Of a stretch of 60,000 nucleotides of DNA, positions 11,996 to 21,032 are shown piece after piece. The stretch spans positions 4,482,661-4,542,660 of the forward strand of contig RPFO01000213.1 of NCBI GenBank assembly GCA_009746045.1. Direction: 5' to 3'. The notes below the pieces were generated by a model, which searched no databases, was not told the origin of the DNA, and was given only the letters and a program-made list of their open reading frames with translations. A program made the translations under genes and the position numbers. Within the stretch, counting starts at the first letter, position 1, and every line of letters begins with the position of its first letter. The stretch is from Mesostigma viride (lineage: Eukaryota; Streptophyta; Mesostigmatophyceae; Mesostigmatales; Mesostigmataceae).

Positions 11996-12706
11996 ATGCC
12001 AAATTCGGAAGAATTTCGGATTCCGGACGATGAGGAAATAGCCGCTCCGCCGGCTGGTTCTTCGTCAAGACCGACGGTGCCGTCGTGGCAGCAATTGCTC
12101 GACGAAGTAACGGTCTCGCTCGACGAGCTTCATCGTCAGCAGCGTGCAGCTCACGCATTGCTCGGGGATAACCCCGAGGACCCCGATTTGCCAGCACTGG
12201 TGCCGGCAATCCGCAACCTGTTGGACCAGATTCGAAACATTTTATCGACATTTACGGTCCAGGTGCGGGGAGGTTTGCGGTCGGTGACCGAAGTCACGAC
12301 TGCCATTGAGGAGTTGGACAACGTCCTCTCTTCACTCACCGGTTACCAGAGAAACCTGCAAAACTGGGCATCGCTACGCACGGGGGGCGCGCCGGCGGTG
12401 TCGACAAATTTGTTTCAGGATCTCGCGCTGTTATCGCTGCTCACTCGCGGCGTACGCAGTCGCGAGCGCCAGGTTTTAATTAACCTGGTGGCATTTCTCG
12501 CCTCTGTGCGAGAGTGGATTCCCGCGGGGTGGGAATTATTGACGATCTTTACACATCCTCTGCGCCTCGTCGCGCGTCGGCGCGTCGCAACTTACGCGGC
12601 GGGGAGCACGCCGGTTTTAATTCATACCGGTGCAGGTCCGGAGCTGGATATGGAGGATCGTGAGTTCGTATACACGTACTGCGACTTCAGGGGCCTTGAC
12701 TACTAG
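11996..12706 (+). CDS. Element B ORF1, unknown 236-aa protein
   Basis: Starts at an ATG 24 bases inside the 5' LTR and ends before gag. The first 50 residues are acidic and Ser/Pro-rich. Residues about 35-120 are predicted by eye to be helical with leucine heptads (LLDEV..LDELHRQ, AIRNLLDQIRNIL). Residues about 140-190 are hydrophobic and basic, and the tail is acidic. I recognise no domain. Copia elements normally begin with gag, so an intact upstream frame is unusual. It could be an extra capsid-like or RNA-binding protein; that is a guess from position only. Confidence 0.7.
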   Translation: MPNSEEFRIPDDEEIAAPPAGSSSRPTVPSWQQLLDEVTVSLDELHRQQRAAHALLGDNPEDPDLPALVPAIRNLLDQIRNILSTFTVQVRGGLRSVTEVTTAIEELDNVLSSLTGYQRNLQNWASLRTGGAPAVSTNLFQDLALLSLLTRGVRSRERQVLINLVAFLASVREWIPAGWELLTIFTHPLRLVARRRVATYAAGSTPVLIHTGAGPELDMEDREFVYTYCDFRGLDY

Positions 12707-12876
12707 TCGGCCTAATTTTCTTCTGCAGTACTCGTCGACATTTTTTTTGTCGAATTTTCAGCGGCAATTCGCGGGGCGGCAGCGACACCGGCGCAGGCGG
12801 CAGTGGCGACACAAAAATTTTGTACATATTTTCTGCTGCTTTGTTAAGGTGTTCTTTGAATAGCTGGTAGTGCAGG

Positions 12877-13992
12877 ATGGCTGAGGGACGCCGTAGCAAG
12901 GGTCCAGCCAGTGGGAATAATAATGGGGGTGCTGGTAGTGGAACCGCTCACGTAGATGACGTGGGGCTTACCGGAGAGATTACCAACCTTCCTCACAATA
13001 ATAATAATGCACAAGCTATTCATGGCTTTGATCTTACCACACAGGGTCTTTTAATTGTCAATCAGTTGCAGCCTGTAACCTCAGACTCCAAGCCTAAGCA
13101 GGCTGAAGAGTTTGTGGAGGGATTGGAAGGGTTCCCTAGCTTGTACGGTGGTACAAATTACTATCAAATCTGGATAGGCAGTAGCACTTTTGGCAAGTGT
13201 ACTGACCAGATTAAGGACCTAACCAGGGAGTGCAAAAAGGCCAATAAGGCCTGGGCACTGTACGTGGCTGAGCTGAAGGAGCTGCTGGAGGACCAACGAA
13301 AGAAGGTCGGCATCCATTGGCAGGACAAGTACCAAGGGTGGGAGGTCAAGGGGGACCTGATCCAGAACTTTCTCAACTATTGTAAGATGGTTGAGGAGGG
13401 CAGGGCTCACGGCTTTAATGTCGCTGATAACATAGCCCTAACCAACTGGCTCAAGGTTTCTGGGCTGGATAAGGCGACACGTGGCTCCTTAAAAGTCATG
13501 TGTGCCCCACACTCTACCCTGAAGGCCTACAAGGTCATCATTAAACAAGCTCTCGAGGCAGAGGAGCTGTTTGAGGGTGGAGTGCCAGCAGTGAAGGCTA
13601 CCCAGGCAGGCGGGCGTACCCAGGGTGGCTCCAAGACGTCTGAGGCTGACCGAAGCCAAGGAGGGCGTAGGGGCAACCATCACAAGCGCAAGGGAGATCA
13701 TTCACCTGATTCTGACAGGAGGTCACACTCCAAGTCGGTGTTCAGGCGGGTGGGTGGTCAGCCCAAGCAGGGCAACGCGTCTGACAATGGGGGCAGTGGC
13801 CAGGGCAAGTCCAAGATACAATGCTACCTGTGCAAGGGGTGGGGGCACATCAAGAAGGAGTGTCCCAGCTTCAAGAAGTCCCAGGGCCAGGGCAGCAACA
13901 AGAATAACAACAACAACAAGAAGAACAACAACAAGTCCCAGGCAGGCCAGCCTTCAAAGGGCAGTCAGCAAGAAGACAACAAGGAGCAGTGA
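12877..13992 (+). CDS. Element B gag (nucleocapsid) protein
   Basis: A 371-codon frame starting with ATG. Residues about 55-240 resemble the UBN2-like copia gag core (FEGLEGFPSLYGG..., with several helical blocks). Residues about 240-310 are basic. CYLCKGWGHIKKEC near residue 313 fits the C-x2-C-x4-H-x4-C zinc knuckle that binds element RNA. The C-terminus is an Asn/Lys/Gln-rich tail. The frame ends at a stop 177 bases before the integrase frame rather than reading into pol. Confidence 0.88.
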   Translation: MAEGRRSKGPASGNNNGGAGSGTAHVDDVGLTGEITNLPHNNNNAQAIHGFDLTTQGLLIVNQLQPVTSDSKPKQAEEFVEGLEGFPSLYGGTNYYQIWIGSSTFGKCTDQIKDLTRECKKANKAWALYVAELKELLEDQRKKVGIHWQDKYQGWEVKGDLIQNFLNYCKMVEEGRAHGFNVADNIALTNWLKVSGLDKATRGSLKVMCAPHSTLKAYKVIIKQALEAEELFEGGVPAVKATQAGGRTQGGSKTSEADRSQGGRRGNHHKRKGDHSPDSDRRSHSKSVFRRVGGQPKQGNASDNGGSGQGKSKIQCYLCKGWGHIKKECPSFKKSQGQGSNKNNNNNKKNNNKSQAGQPSKGSQQEDNKEQ

Positions 13993-14168
13993 CTGTCTGA
14001 GGCAACCCCTACACACCTTAATTCACCCAAGGGGGAGGCCAGGTGCTCCAATGCAGATTTTATATCTGGGCAACAAGAGGGTGATCTCCAGGTTCAGTGT
14101 GGCCCCAGGTCACCTGGAGAGGTACAGGTTCCTATGAAGACGTCCTTGACAGCTGATGCAGCTGTAAG

Positions 14169-15737
14169 ATGTCTGACCCTATGCATCCTCGTGCTGGGCA
14201 CGAGGGTGGACCTCTCATTTTGAGAGAAACCAATGTACAACCACAGAGGGGTGTGAAGGCCTCTGGTGGTATGCATGTGGTCCCTGCTGGCGGTCCAGGT
14301 GTTGGGCATGAGCAGGGTGACTCAGGCTCTGAGTCAGAACAGGATGGAAGTCAGCATGGTGATGCTGGACAACCTGACAGCACAGTCCTGACTGTGCCAG
14401 GGACTGCTTCCTCTGTGTACCAGGAGTTGGGTGCCCGAATCCACAACATGTTTGGGCATGCCACTTCTCTGTCAAACAACTTTGCCTTCCGTATGGGCAG
14501 GGCACCCCTTCTTAAGGCGTGTCAGCAAGCTGCCTCACGGTGTAAGTGCCAGTTGTCCTCCAACAAGCCCAGGAAATCACATGCCAAAGCTCTACCTCAG
14601 AGCATTGGTGATCTGCAGTGTGATATCCAACACATCAGGGGCATGCAACTGTTGGTGTGCGTGGACAGGTACACGAAATACAAGGTGCTGGAGCATTTAC
14701 CTTCTATGAAGAACAGGTACTTGCTGGCTGCCCTGCAGAATGTAAGAGCCAAGTTTCCTACCACAAGGATCCAGGTGGACATGCAGTTTCAGCATCTCAA
14801 GGGTGATCCTACCCTTCCTGAGTTGCTGGTTACACCTAGGGAGGCTCATGGGCAGCAGGGTGCTATCGAGAGGGCAATCCAGGAGGTCAAGAAATTGATC
14901 ATCTCTGAAGACTGGGTACCCTTGTCTGCACCTGCACTTGTCAGGAGTGCATGGCTGAGGAACGTGGAGCAGCAGCTGAACAGCAGGGTTAACTTCTACT
15001 ATGATGGAGTTGCTGTCAGCCCAATGGGTCTATATCATGGCCTGTGCCCACCACATGTGCTGGAGGGCTGGAAACATGCTGCACATGTCACCTTTGCCAA
15101 GCTGAGGGAGAAGGACCGGGGTTGGAAGATGCTGGAGCCACAAGTGGGTCAGAAGGTCCTAGCTTGGAAGGAACCTAGCCTTTATGGCAAACGTGGTAGC
15201 TGGAGTCCTGGGGTGGTTACCCAGGTTGATGAAGCTAGCCACGCATGCTTGGTCAGCATGGAGGACGAACCAAAGCATGTACACCGGCTGAGTTGGTCAT
15301 ATGTCAAGCCTAACCTGATGAATGAGGGCAGTCAGGCACAAGGCTCACAGGATCTGCAGGATTTTCAGGTCCCAGGTGACATCACTGACGCAACGACCAC
15401 ATCTGTTGCAGGGGAATCTGTCAGCCCTGGCCAGGTTGCAGAGGTACTTGTTGAACAGGCTGCAAGGTCAACAGCTGGGGAGTCAACTGTCAAGCCCAAG
15501 GCACTAACCAAGCCCAGGGGGACAAGTTTGGCTGGATTGATTGGGGCTCTACAAAGGGCCAAGAAGCAGCCCAAGGTAGCCAAGCTCAGGTGGCATGGCA
15601 ATCTGGGGCTGGACACTGCCTTAGAGGTAGACACTAATTCTCAGGTTCCATCATTGGGACCAGGGCTGCAGCAGGGTACAGCATGTCTGAACCCAGCTAT
15701 CAGTTTGTGTCTGACTTCAGTGGCGGGGTACACGTGA
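14169..15737 (+). CDS. Element B integrase
   Basis: A 522-codon frame with its own ATG. About residues 95-135 carry the His and Cys residues of a zinc-binding segment (HNMFGH ... CKC). The core shows acidic residues in LQCDIQHI, IQVDMQF and GAIERAIQEV, matching the D, D, E pattern. A C-terminal part (VGQKVLAWKEP...GSWSPGVVTQVD) fits the DNA-binding region. It inserts the element cDNA. It lies in a frame different from both gag and reverse transcriptase. Confidence 0.85.
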   Translation: MSDPMHPRAGHEGGPLILRETNVQPQRGVKASGGMHVVPAGGPGVGHEQGDSGSESEQDGSQHGDAGQPDSTVLTVPGTASSVYQELGARIHNMFGHATSLSNNFAFRMGRAPLLKACQQAASRCKCQLSSNKPRKSHAKALPQSIGDLQCDIQHIRGMQLLVCVDRYTKYKVLEHLPSMKNRYLLAALQNVRAKFPTTRIQVDMQFQHLKGDPTLPELLVTPREAHGQQGAIERAIQEVKKLIISEDWVPLSAPALVRSAWLRNVEQQLNSRVNFYYDGVAVSPMGLYHGLCPPHVLEGWKHAAHVTFAKLREKDRGWKMLEPQVGQKVLAWKEPSLYGKRGSWSPGVVTQVDEASHACLVSMEDEPKHVHRLSWSYVKPNLMNEGSQAQGSQDLQDFQVPGDITDATTTSVAGESVSPGQVAEVLVEQAARSTAGESTVKPKALTKPRGTSLAGLIGALQRAKKQPKVAKLRWHGNLGLDTALEVDTNSQVPSLGPGLQQGTACLNPAISLCLTSVAGYT

Positions 15738-15853
15738 AGGTACTGGGTGAGGTATTCATTCCTATCCTTGGACAGGACACTGCTTTTTGTGTCTTGGAGG
15801 GCTATCAAGGACCTGCTCTTCTGGGGCAGAATTTCCTATGCCAGGATGGGTAG
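15683..15853 (+). CDS. Element B small module between integrase and reverse transcriptase
   Basis: A 56-codon ATG-started frame overlapping the integrase end and the reverse transcriptase start. It contains VSDFSGG, VLGEVFIPILGQDT and GPALLGQNFL. The LLGxxFL ending recalls the C-terminal strand of retropepsins, but no DTGA active-site motif is visible. Element A has a related segment in the same place, so it is conserved. A copia protease would normally lie between gag and integrase. Confidence 0.55.
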   Translation: MSEPSYQFVSDFSGGVHVKVLGEVFIPILGQDTAFCVLEGYQGPALLGQNFLCQDG

Positions 15854-16893
15854 TGATCACGTCCTCTCTCCTGACTAAGGAAGGGGCTGGTCAGGTCCCA
15901 CTGATTAATTTCAGGACCACTCACCTATCACGTGCAGTAACCAGGACGGTTAAGCGTGTGCAAGTGTGCCAGGGGCAGGAGCCCTTGGTTGATGACCTCA
16001 TACTGCCAGCTGCTAGTCATCCAAGCAGTTTGGGCATTGGTCCTCACTCACTTGCTGGACACAGCCCTATCAACTACCAAGGCCTGGTGAAGCTCATGTC
16101 CTCTCCCATTATGTGTCCCCAGGTCACACTGGGTCTGATTAAATCTGGGGAGGACTGGATCTCCAAGAAATGCGTGGAACCTGTCAATGACCTGCCTCCT
16201 GCACGACGTCTACTCAAGCTCAAGTTTGTCATCAAGATGAAGGAGGTGGACGGGGTCAAGGTACCACATGTCAGGCCAGTGCTGAATGAGTTCAAGGGTA
16301 CTGGTGAGTGCACTGCTGAGGAGTTGTATACCCCTGGCATGCTGCATGATACTTGGAGGCTGCTGCTGTGTGTCTTTCTAGGCCTTCTCAACAAGGGCTT
16401 GGACTATGGCTCAGTGGTGATAGACTTCAAGAGGGCATTTCTGGAGGGTGATGCAGATGTGGCACAGGAAAAGTGGGAGGGCAAGACGCCTTTCTATGTT
16501 AGGGTGCCTGCTGTATGGAAAAGGGACATCCACACGGAGTTCCTTAAAATCCTCAAGGGCCTGGAGGGCCTGAGGTCAAGTCCAATAATCTGGAGGGAGA
16601 CTCTCAACCGTTTCCTGAAGGAGCATTGCAACTTGAAGGTCTCTCCTGTAGACCCCTGTCTGTTTCTGGGGCAATGGGAAGGCCTGCCAGTGTATGCTTC
16701 GCTGCACGGGGATGACCTACATCTGATAGCTCCCACGTCGTGGCTTAAGGAGCTGATCTCCATCATTAAGTCCAAGTTTCCTCTGGGTAGGGAGCAATGG
16801 CAGGTGGAGAATGAGCCTCTGCTGTTTGTGGGCATGGAGGCCACACTGGTGAAGAAGGGGGGAGTGGCGTATGCTGCTGGTGGGGGGCAATGA
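15838..16893 (+). CDS. Element B reverse transcriptase
   Basis: A copia-type reverse transcriptase: DLPPARRLLKLKFVIKMK near the fingers, VVIDFKRAFLEGDADVA with the first catalytic Asp, GLRSSPIIWRE, then SLHGDDLHLIAP with the catalytic pair. The HGDD motif is unusual; copia elements generally have YVDD. The first ATG of this frame is at 15838, though it is open from about 15787, so a frameshift from the preceding frame is also possible. The frame ends after a run of six Gs and the protein continues one frame over at 16871. Confidence 0.88.
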   Translation: MPGWVVITSSLLTKEGAGQVPLINFRTTHLSRAVTRTVKRVQVCQGQEPLVDDLILPAASHPSSLGIGPHSLAGHSPINYQGLVKLMSSPIMCPQVTLGLIKSGEDWISKKCVEPVNDLPPARRLLKLKFVIKMKEVDGVKVPHVRPVLNEFKGTGECTAEELYTPGMLHDTWRLLLCVFLGLLNKGLDYGSVVIDFKRAFLEGDADVAQEKWEGKTPFYVRVPAVWKRDIHTEFLKILKGLEGLRSSPIIWRETLNRFLKEHCNLKVSPVDPCLFLGQWEGLPVYASLHGDDLHLIAPTSWLKELISIIKSKFPLGREQWQVENEPLLFVGMEATLVKKGGVAYAAGGGQ

Positions 16894-17614
16894 CTATCAA
16901 GAGACCCTCATTAGCAAGCTTCCTCCAACCATCACACAGGCACTGTGTCCCATGGTGAGGGGCATGGTTGCTTGGGTGGCAGGCATTTCCAGGCCAGACC
17001 TTATGGTCATAGCCAGGTTGCCTGATGACATGCTGGTGGAGCTAGGGTCTGCCAAGGTGGCTGATCAGGTCAGGGCTTCATCTGGCATTCTGTTGTCTGC
17101 AGTGGATTTATCACAACCCATTTGCATGGAGCTGTATGTGGATAGCTCAATGGACAGCAGGCAGGTCTCCAAGGTCAGGGGCAGGGCTGCAGGGCTCTTT
17201 GTGCTCAGACAGGAAGGCCTGGGGAGTTTGGTGAGCTGGTTTAGTCGCCTGCACAAACGGGTGGCTGTCAGCAGTGATGTGGCAGAATGCAGGGCTATTT
17301 GTGAAGGCATTCACACAAGCCTTTATCTGAAGGAGTTGCTTCATCAGATGACTTCTAACACTCCTTGGCCACTTCAGGTTACCACTCTTCTAAAAACAGA
17401 CTCCATGGGGATGGTGCAGTTTGTGCACAGGCAGATGGCCAGAAGTAGGGACTTGGATTATCTCCTTCTTAAGGAGTTGTCCTCCTTGGCCAATATTGAG
17501 CATATCCCTGGGGTTGACAATCCTGCTGATGCTTTGACCAAGCTAGTGCAGAAGGCAGCAGTGCAATACAAGGTTCTTCAGTCTCTGATGGACCCATCTC
17601 AGCAAGCTGTCTAA
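16871..17614 (+). CDS. Element B RNase H and reverse transcriptase C-terminus
   Basis: Continues the reverse transcriptase in another frame after the G-run at about 16884-16889. It has SRPDLMV, YVDSSMDS, VAECRAICEG, KTDSMGM and the NPADALTK ending typical of copia RNase H. Either a one-base indel or a programmed slip joins it to the upstream frame. Confidence 0.85.
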   Translation: MLLVGGNDYQETLISKLPPTITQALCPMVRGMVAWVAGISRPDLMVIARLPDDMLVELGSAKVADQVRASSGILLSAVDLSQPICMELYVDSSMDSRQVSKVRGRAAGLFVLRQEGLGSLVSWFSRLHKRVAVSSDVAECRAICEGIHTSLYLKELLHQMTSNTPWPLQVTTLLKTDSMGMVQFVHRQMARSRDLDYLLLKELSSLANIEHIPGVDNPADALTKLVQKAAVQYKVLQSLMDPSQQAV

Positions 17615-18564
17615 GCTGGTGCATGGTTATAGGGCATTGGAGAGCAGATTGTGTGGTAGTGTCAGCATTGTGACTGGCATAATACCTGTATTTTAGTCTG
17701 TACTAAGGCTCATGGACCATGGTACACTCACTCTGATTTTAATCAGGATACAGCCAGGTTTTGGCTGGGGTTCATGCTGTTGACTACACAAGGTTGACAG
17801 GTCCATTACAGACCATGTATTCTATTTTAAAAGAAATGTATATTTGTACATACCTCTCACAATGGTCTGGGAACCTTTATTCTGGGGTTTATAGGGCGGG
17901 GTTCGATTCCCTGGTATTATGTTTCTACAAGCTGGCCTGTTCAGGTGTTTGCCTGTTCAGACTTCCCTAGTTCCCCAGGGCAGGATTTAATTGTTGCCTA
18001 TGTGTTTCATTTTGTCATTTGTTTGCTGTGGCAGTTTACCATCTGGCAAGTAGACGGGCGCCGTAAGACGGGCGCCAATAGACCCCTGTTGAGAGAATGA
18101 CAGGCAAACTATTGTAATACGCCTTACTTTGTCAAGTGGTATTTTAATTGTCATGGATTTATTGTACTTATATTGAATATGTACTGGGTTTTATGGGATT
18201 AGTATCTGGGATTAATGTAACTCACCGCCAGAAGGTCATTGTACTGGAGGCTCTACCGAGGTGATGGGATTAATTCCTGGAGAAGACCTCATAGAATTAA
18301 CCTGTATGTATTTAATTTTGTGTGCTTCTAATATCTGGTGGTACTCTGTAATGCCACTTCCATAGGTTTTTATCCATTTCTCATGGAATGGTTTTCCCTG
18401 TGGCAGATCTGTTTCTTTTCCAGTTCCTTAAAAGAAAGGGCTGGGGGAATGGCAATGGCCATTAAAGACATCTGTTCAAGCTTCAAGCTGGAGTGAAGGA
18501 CATTTCAAGCTACTTCAAGGGTCCCTGGCAGGGGATGTGATCCCTAAAGAAAAGAAGGGATTGG
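17615..18564 (+). other. Element B 3' untranslated region and polypurine tract
   Basis: About 950 bases without a credible gene, moderately AT-rich. It ends with the purine-rich AAAGAAAAGAAGGGATTGG immediately before the 3' LTR, the expected polypurine tract. Confidence 0.65.
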
Positions 18565-19181
18565 AGTTAACGTAAAGGATTTACGTTAGATGGATAGAGA
18601 TTGTTACGCTCTTTCCAACGGCACCTTGAACGCCTCATTTGGTTAAGGAACGTAAAAGTTATGACGTTTCCTAGGCTGTGCCGACAGTACCCGGCGCGCC
18701 ACTGTGGGCGCGTACGGACACAGGATGTACAAGTGTCACTTTGATAGTCCGCAGGACGTTGACAGGACTTGTACAGGACTTGATGGTCAATTGATAGGTA
18801 GGCGCACTGTAGCGCGCCAGGACCTATGAGACAATTGATGCTGACTAGTGTACGGATAGGTCCACAGGACTAGCCGTATGGACAATTGATAGATCTGCGC
18901 GCCAAAGGCGTGCCAGAGTCTGTGTAATCAATTGATTGACAGTTCAGCTGTGACAGTGCAGCTGAATACTTGGACGCGTCCCTAGCAAGCTATATGAGTG
19001 ACTTGGTCACACTGGGACGCTAGTTCTTGCGTGCACGTTCTCTTGGCACTGCGACCCTGTCGTCTGTGCTGCGTGCAGTCTTGGAAGTGACGTGACTTAC
19101 GTCTGTGTTTCCTTGTTATTAATAAAGGCAACTTCCTGCAAGAACCATGGCGGAATTCGTGGCATTCTTACCCTCACAACT
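18565..19181 (+). repeat. Element B 3' LTR
   Basis: Matches the 5' LTR with about four single-base differences. Its outer end AACT abuts the GTAGG target-site duplication. Confidence 0.92.
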
Positions 19182-19702
19182 GTAGGAGCCGCAGCAACAG
19201 AAGAAACCGCAGCTACCGAGGGCTCGCACAGCGCGGGCGAAACCGTAGGCGCCGAGGCAACCGAAGGGGAAGGGGGCACAGATACAACAGACACCCCACC
19301 TGGCGTGGCTGGAGCATGCGCCTGGGCCGCCATGAAGCTGGCCCCGAAAGCCGCGGTCAGGGACTGGATCTGTGCCTGCATCGCAGAAACAGTCGCCGAG
19401 AGAGGATCAGGCTCACGATCCGAGCCCAAAGGGGTAGGCTCCACCGACGCGCGCCGGGTCGACCGTGGTGAAGACGGGACAGGGGAAGGAGCCGACACTG
19501 AGGAGGAGGACGCTGCAGGGGAGGCCGAATACTCTGGCGTGTACTGTGCCTCGACTGGTGCGTCCGTAGGGGAAGGGTCGCCAAATGCTACTCCCGCTGT
19601 CTGGTCCGCGATCTCCATGAACTCGACCGCCCGTAGGAGGTCACAGGGGTTGTCATCTATATCTGCCTCACCCTCGCCCGGAAGCCAGGGGAACACCTCC
19701 AT
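19182..19702 (-). CDS. Element D third open frame, N-terminal part
   Basis: Begins MEVFPWLPGEG at 19702, is acidic then Ser/Pro/Ala-rich, and contains a helical, coiled-coil-like stretch (SAMQAQIQSLTAAFGAS) reminiscent of gag N-termini. It is in frame with 10465-11352 across the element B insertion, giving a 468-aa product. Its start overlaps the point where the integrase frame ends, so this may be a deletion junction and not an original start codon. Function unknown. Confidence 0.6.
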
Positions 19703-19976
19703 GGTAGTAAGAGCGGGCTACTAGGTCCCGTACCCGTTTACCACCCTGATGAGCAGCTAAGTCATGCAACTCAAAGAGCAAGGAGGAGCGACAGATAGGA
19801 GGGACATACAGGCGCCATTGAGGGGGAGAATCTGCTATTTGCACATATAAAAACCCACCTACAAATTTACAAGGGTGCTTGCCTAATGGTTGGGGAAGGG
19901 CTGCAATGGCAGCTAAAGCTTCCGGCTCAGTGGCCGTAAATCTACTAATAAGGCGTTCAAGATCAGAGGTAGGCAT
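19668..19976 (-). pseudogene. Element D integrase zinc-finger stub
   Basis: The minus-strand frame contains LLFELHDLAAHQGGKRVRDL, the first half of the His-His-Cys-Cys domain at the start of gypsy integrases. It breaks off after ARSYY, where gypsy integrases normally continue into WPGM and the Cys pair. No catalytic core is found downstream, so the integrase is truncated. Confidence 0.75.
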
Positions 19977-19978
19977 CG

Positions 19979-20275
19979 CTACAGAGGTATCCAGAACAGG
20001 TTTGGGTTAAAGAGGTCTCCTACCGCCTTGCCAAGGAGAAGGGGAGGTCCTAGAGGGACTATGTTATCATAAGACTTTCCTGACCTAGTCGCTATATGGC
20101 TAAGCGGTATGGAAATTTTATTTTTCCCCTCCCCCCCCACCGAGACCACAGGAAGGGCCTCACACGGGAGAGAGAGTCCTACGTGAGAAAGGAGATCAGG
20201 CATGCGAACAGCAGTATGAAAGAGGTAGGCATAGGATTCATCATCAGGTAGTTCACCATAAGGGGTTACCCCCAT
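19979..20275 (-). CDS. Element D pol spacer between RNase H and integrase
   Basis: A minus-strand frame of about 99 codons with no recognised motif, lying between the RNase H and the integrase stub. By position it is the tether region of the pol polyprotein. Confidence 0.45.
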   Translation of the reverse strand: MGVTPYGELPDDESYAYLFHTAVRMPDLLSHVGLSLPCEALPVVSVGGEGKNKISIPLSHIATRSGKSYDNIVPLGPPLLLGKAVGDLFNPNLFWIPL

Positions 20276-20286
20276 AGTAGTAGGAA

Positions 20287-21024
20287 CTAGAGTATAGTAT
20301 TGAGAACATCCAGGTCCTCGAAAAAGGAGTAATCTGCGCGACGGGAGAGTGCATCTGGTACTATGTTATCTACAACCTGAACATACTGAAGTTTAAAAGG
20401 GGAAAACTGTGCTAAAAACTCCATCCAGCGCGCTTGACGAGGGGTAAGGTTGGGTTGGGAGAGAAGATGGGTAAGGGGACGGTGATCCGTTTGGATAACT
20501 AATCTATAAGGATCTATCTCACAGGGTTCATTCAGGCAGACATCAAATTGAGCACCTTTAAGAAAGTGCTGCCACGCGTGGCAACAATACACCACCGCTA
20601 AGAGTTCCTGCTGGTGTACGGGATAGTTACGCTCCGCAGGGAGCATTGTCCTAGAGATATACTCAATTGGCTGTAAGCCCTGACCCTGATCCTGGAGAAG
20701 GACGCCCCCTATAGCTACCTTACTAGCGTCTGTAGCTACCACAAAGGGTTTAGTAGTATCCGGTAGGATGAGTACAGGAGGAGAGAGGAGTAGAGATTTT
20801 AGACACTGAAAGGCTGACTGACATTCACTACTCCAGACAAAGGGGATATCCTTCTTTAATAAATGATTAATAGGGGCTGCTATAGTTGCGAAACGCGGGA
20901 TAAAACGCCTATAGTAAGAGGCAATCCCTAGAAAACTACGTACACCTCTAACGTCGGTAGGGGTAGGCCATTCCTGAATTGACTTAGTTTTATCCGGGTC
21001 GGTAGCGACCCCGGCATCTGACAA
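20287..21024 (-). CDS. Element D reverse transcriptase thumb and RNase H
   Basis: Minus-strand gypsy pol: VRSFLGIASYYRRFIPRFA (thumb and connection), then VVATDASKVAIGGVLLQDQ, ERNYPVHQQELLAVVYC and IQTDHRPLTHLL, which carry the Asp, Glu, Asp residues of RNase H. It ends VVDNIVPDALSRR. It is one frame off from the preceding reverse transcriptase block, so a frameshift separates them. Confidence 0.9.
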   Translation of the reverse strand: MSDAGVATDPDKTKSIQEWPTPTDVRGVRSFLGIASYYRRFIPRFATIAAPINHLLKKDIPFVWSSECQSAFQCLKSLLLSPPVLILPDTTKPFVVATDASKVAIGGVLLQDQGQGLQPIEYISRTMLPAERNYPVHQQELLAVVYCCHAWQHFLKGAQFDVCLNEPCEIDPYRLVIQTDHRPLTHLLSQPNLTPRQARWMEFLAQFSPFKLQYVQVVDNIVPDALSRRADYSFFEDLDVLNTIL

Positions 21025-21032
21025 AACATGTC

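Larger units (their letters stand above)
11356..19181 (+). mobile_element. Element B: young copia-like LTR retrotransposon
   Basis: LTRs of 616-617 bp (11356-11971, 18565-19181) begin AGTT and end AACT and are flanked by the 5-bp duplication GTAGG (11351-11355, 19182-19186). Inside, on the plus strand, lie an unknown ORF1, gag with a zinc knuckle, integrase, a small module, reverse transcriptase and RNase H, in copia order. I count about four differences between the LTRs, so it inserted recently. It sits in the third open frame of element D. Confidence 0.93.
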
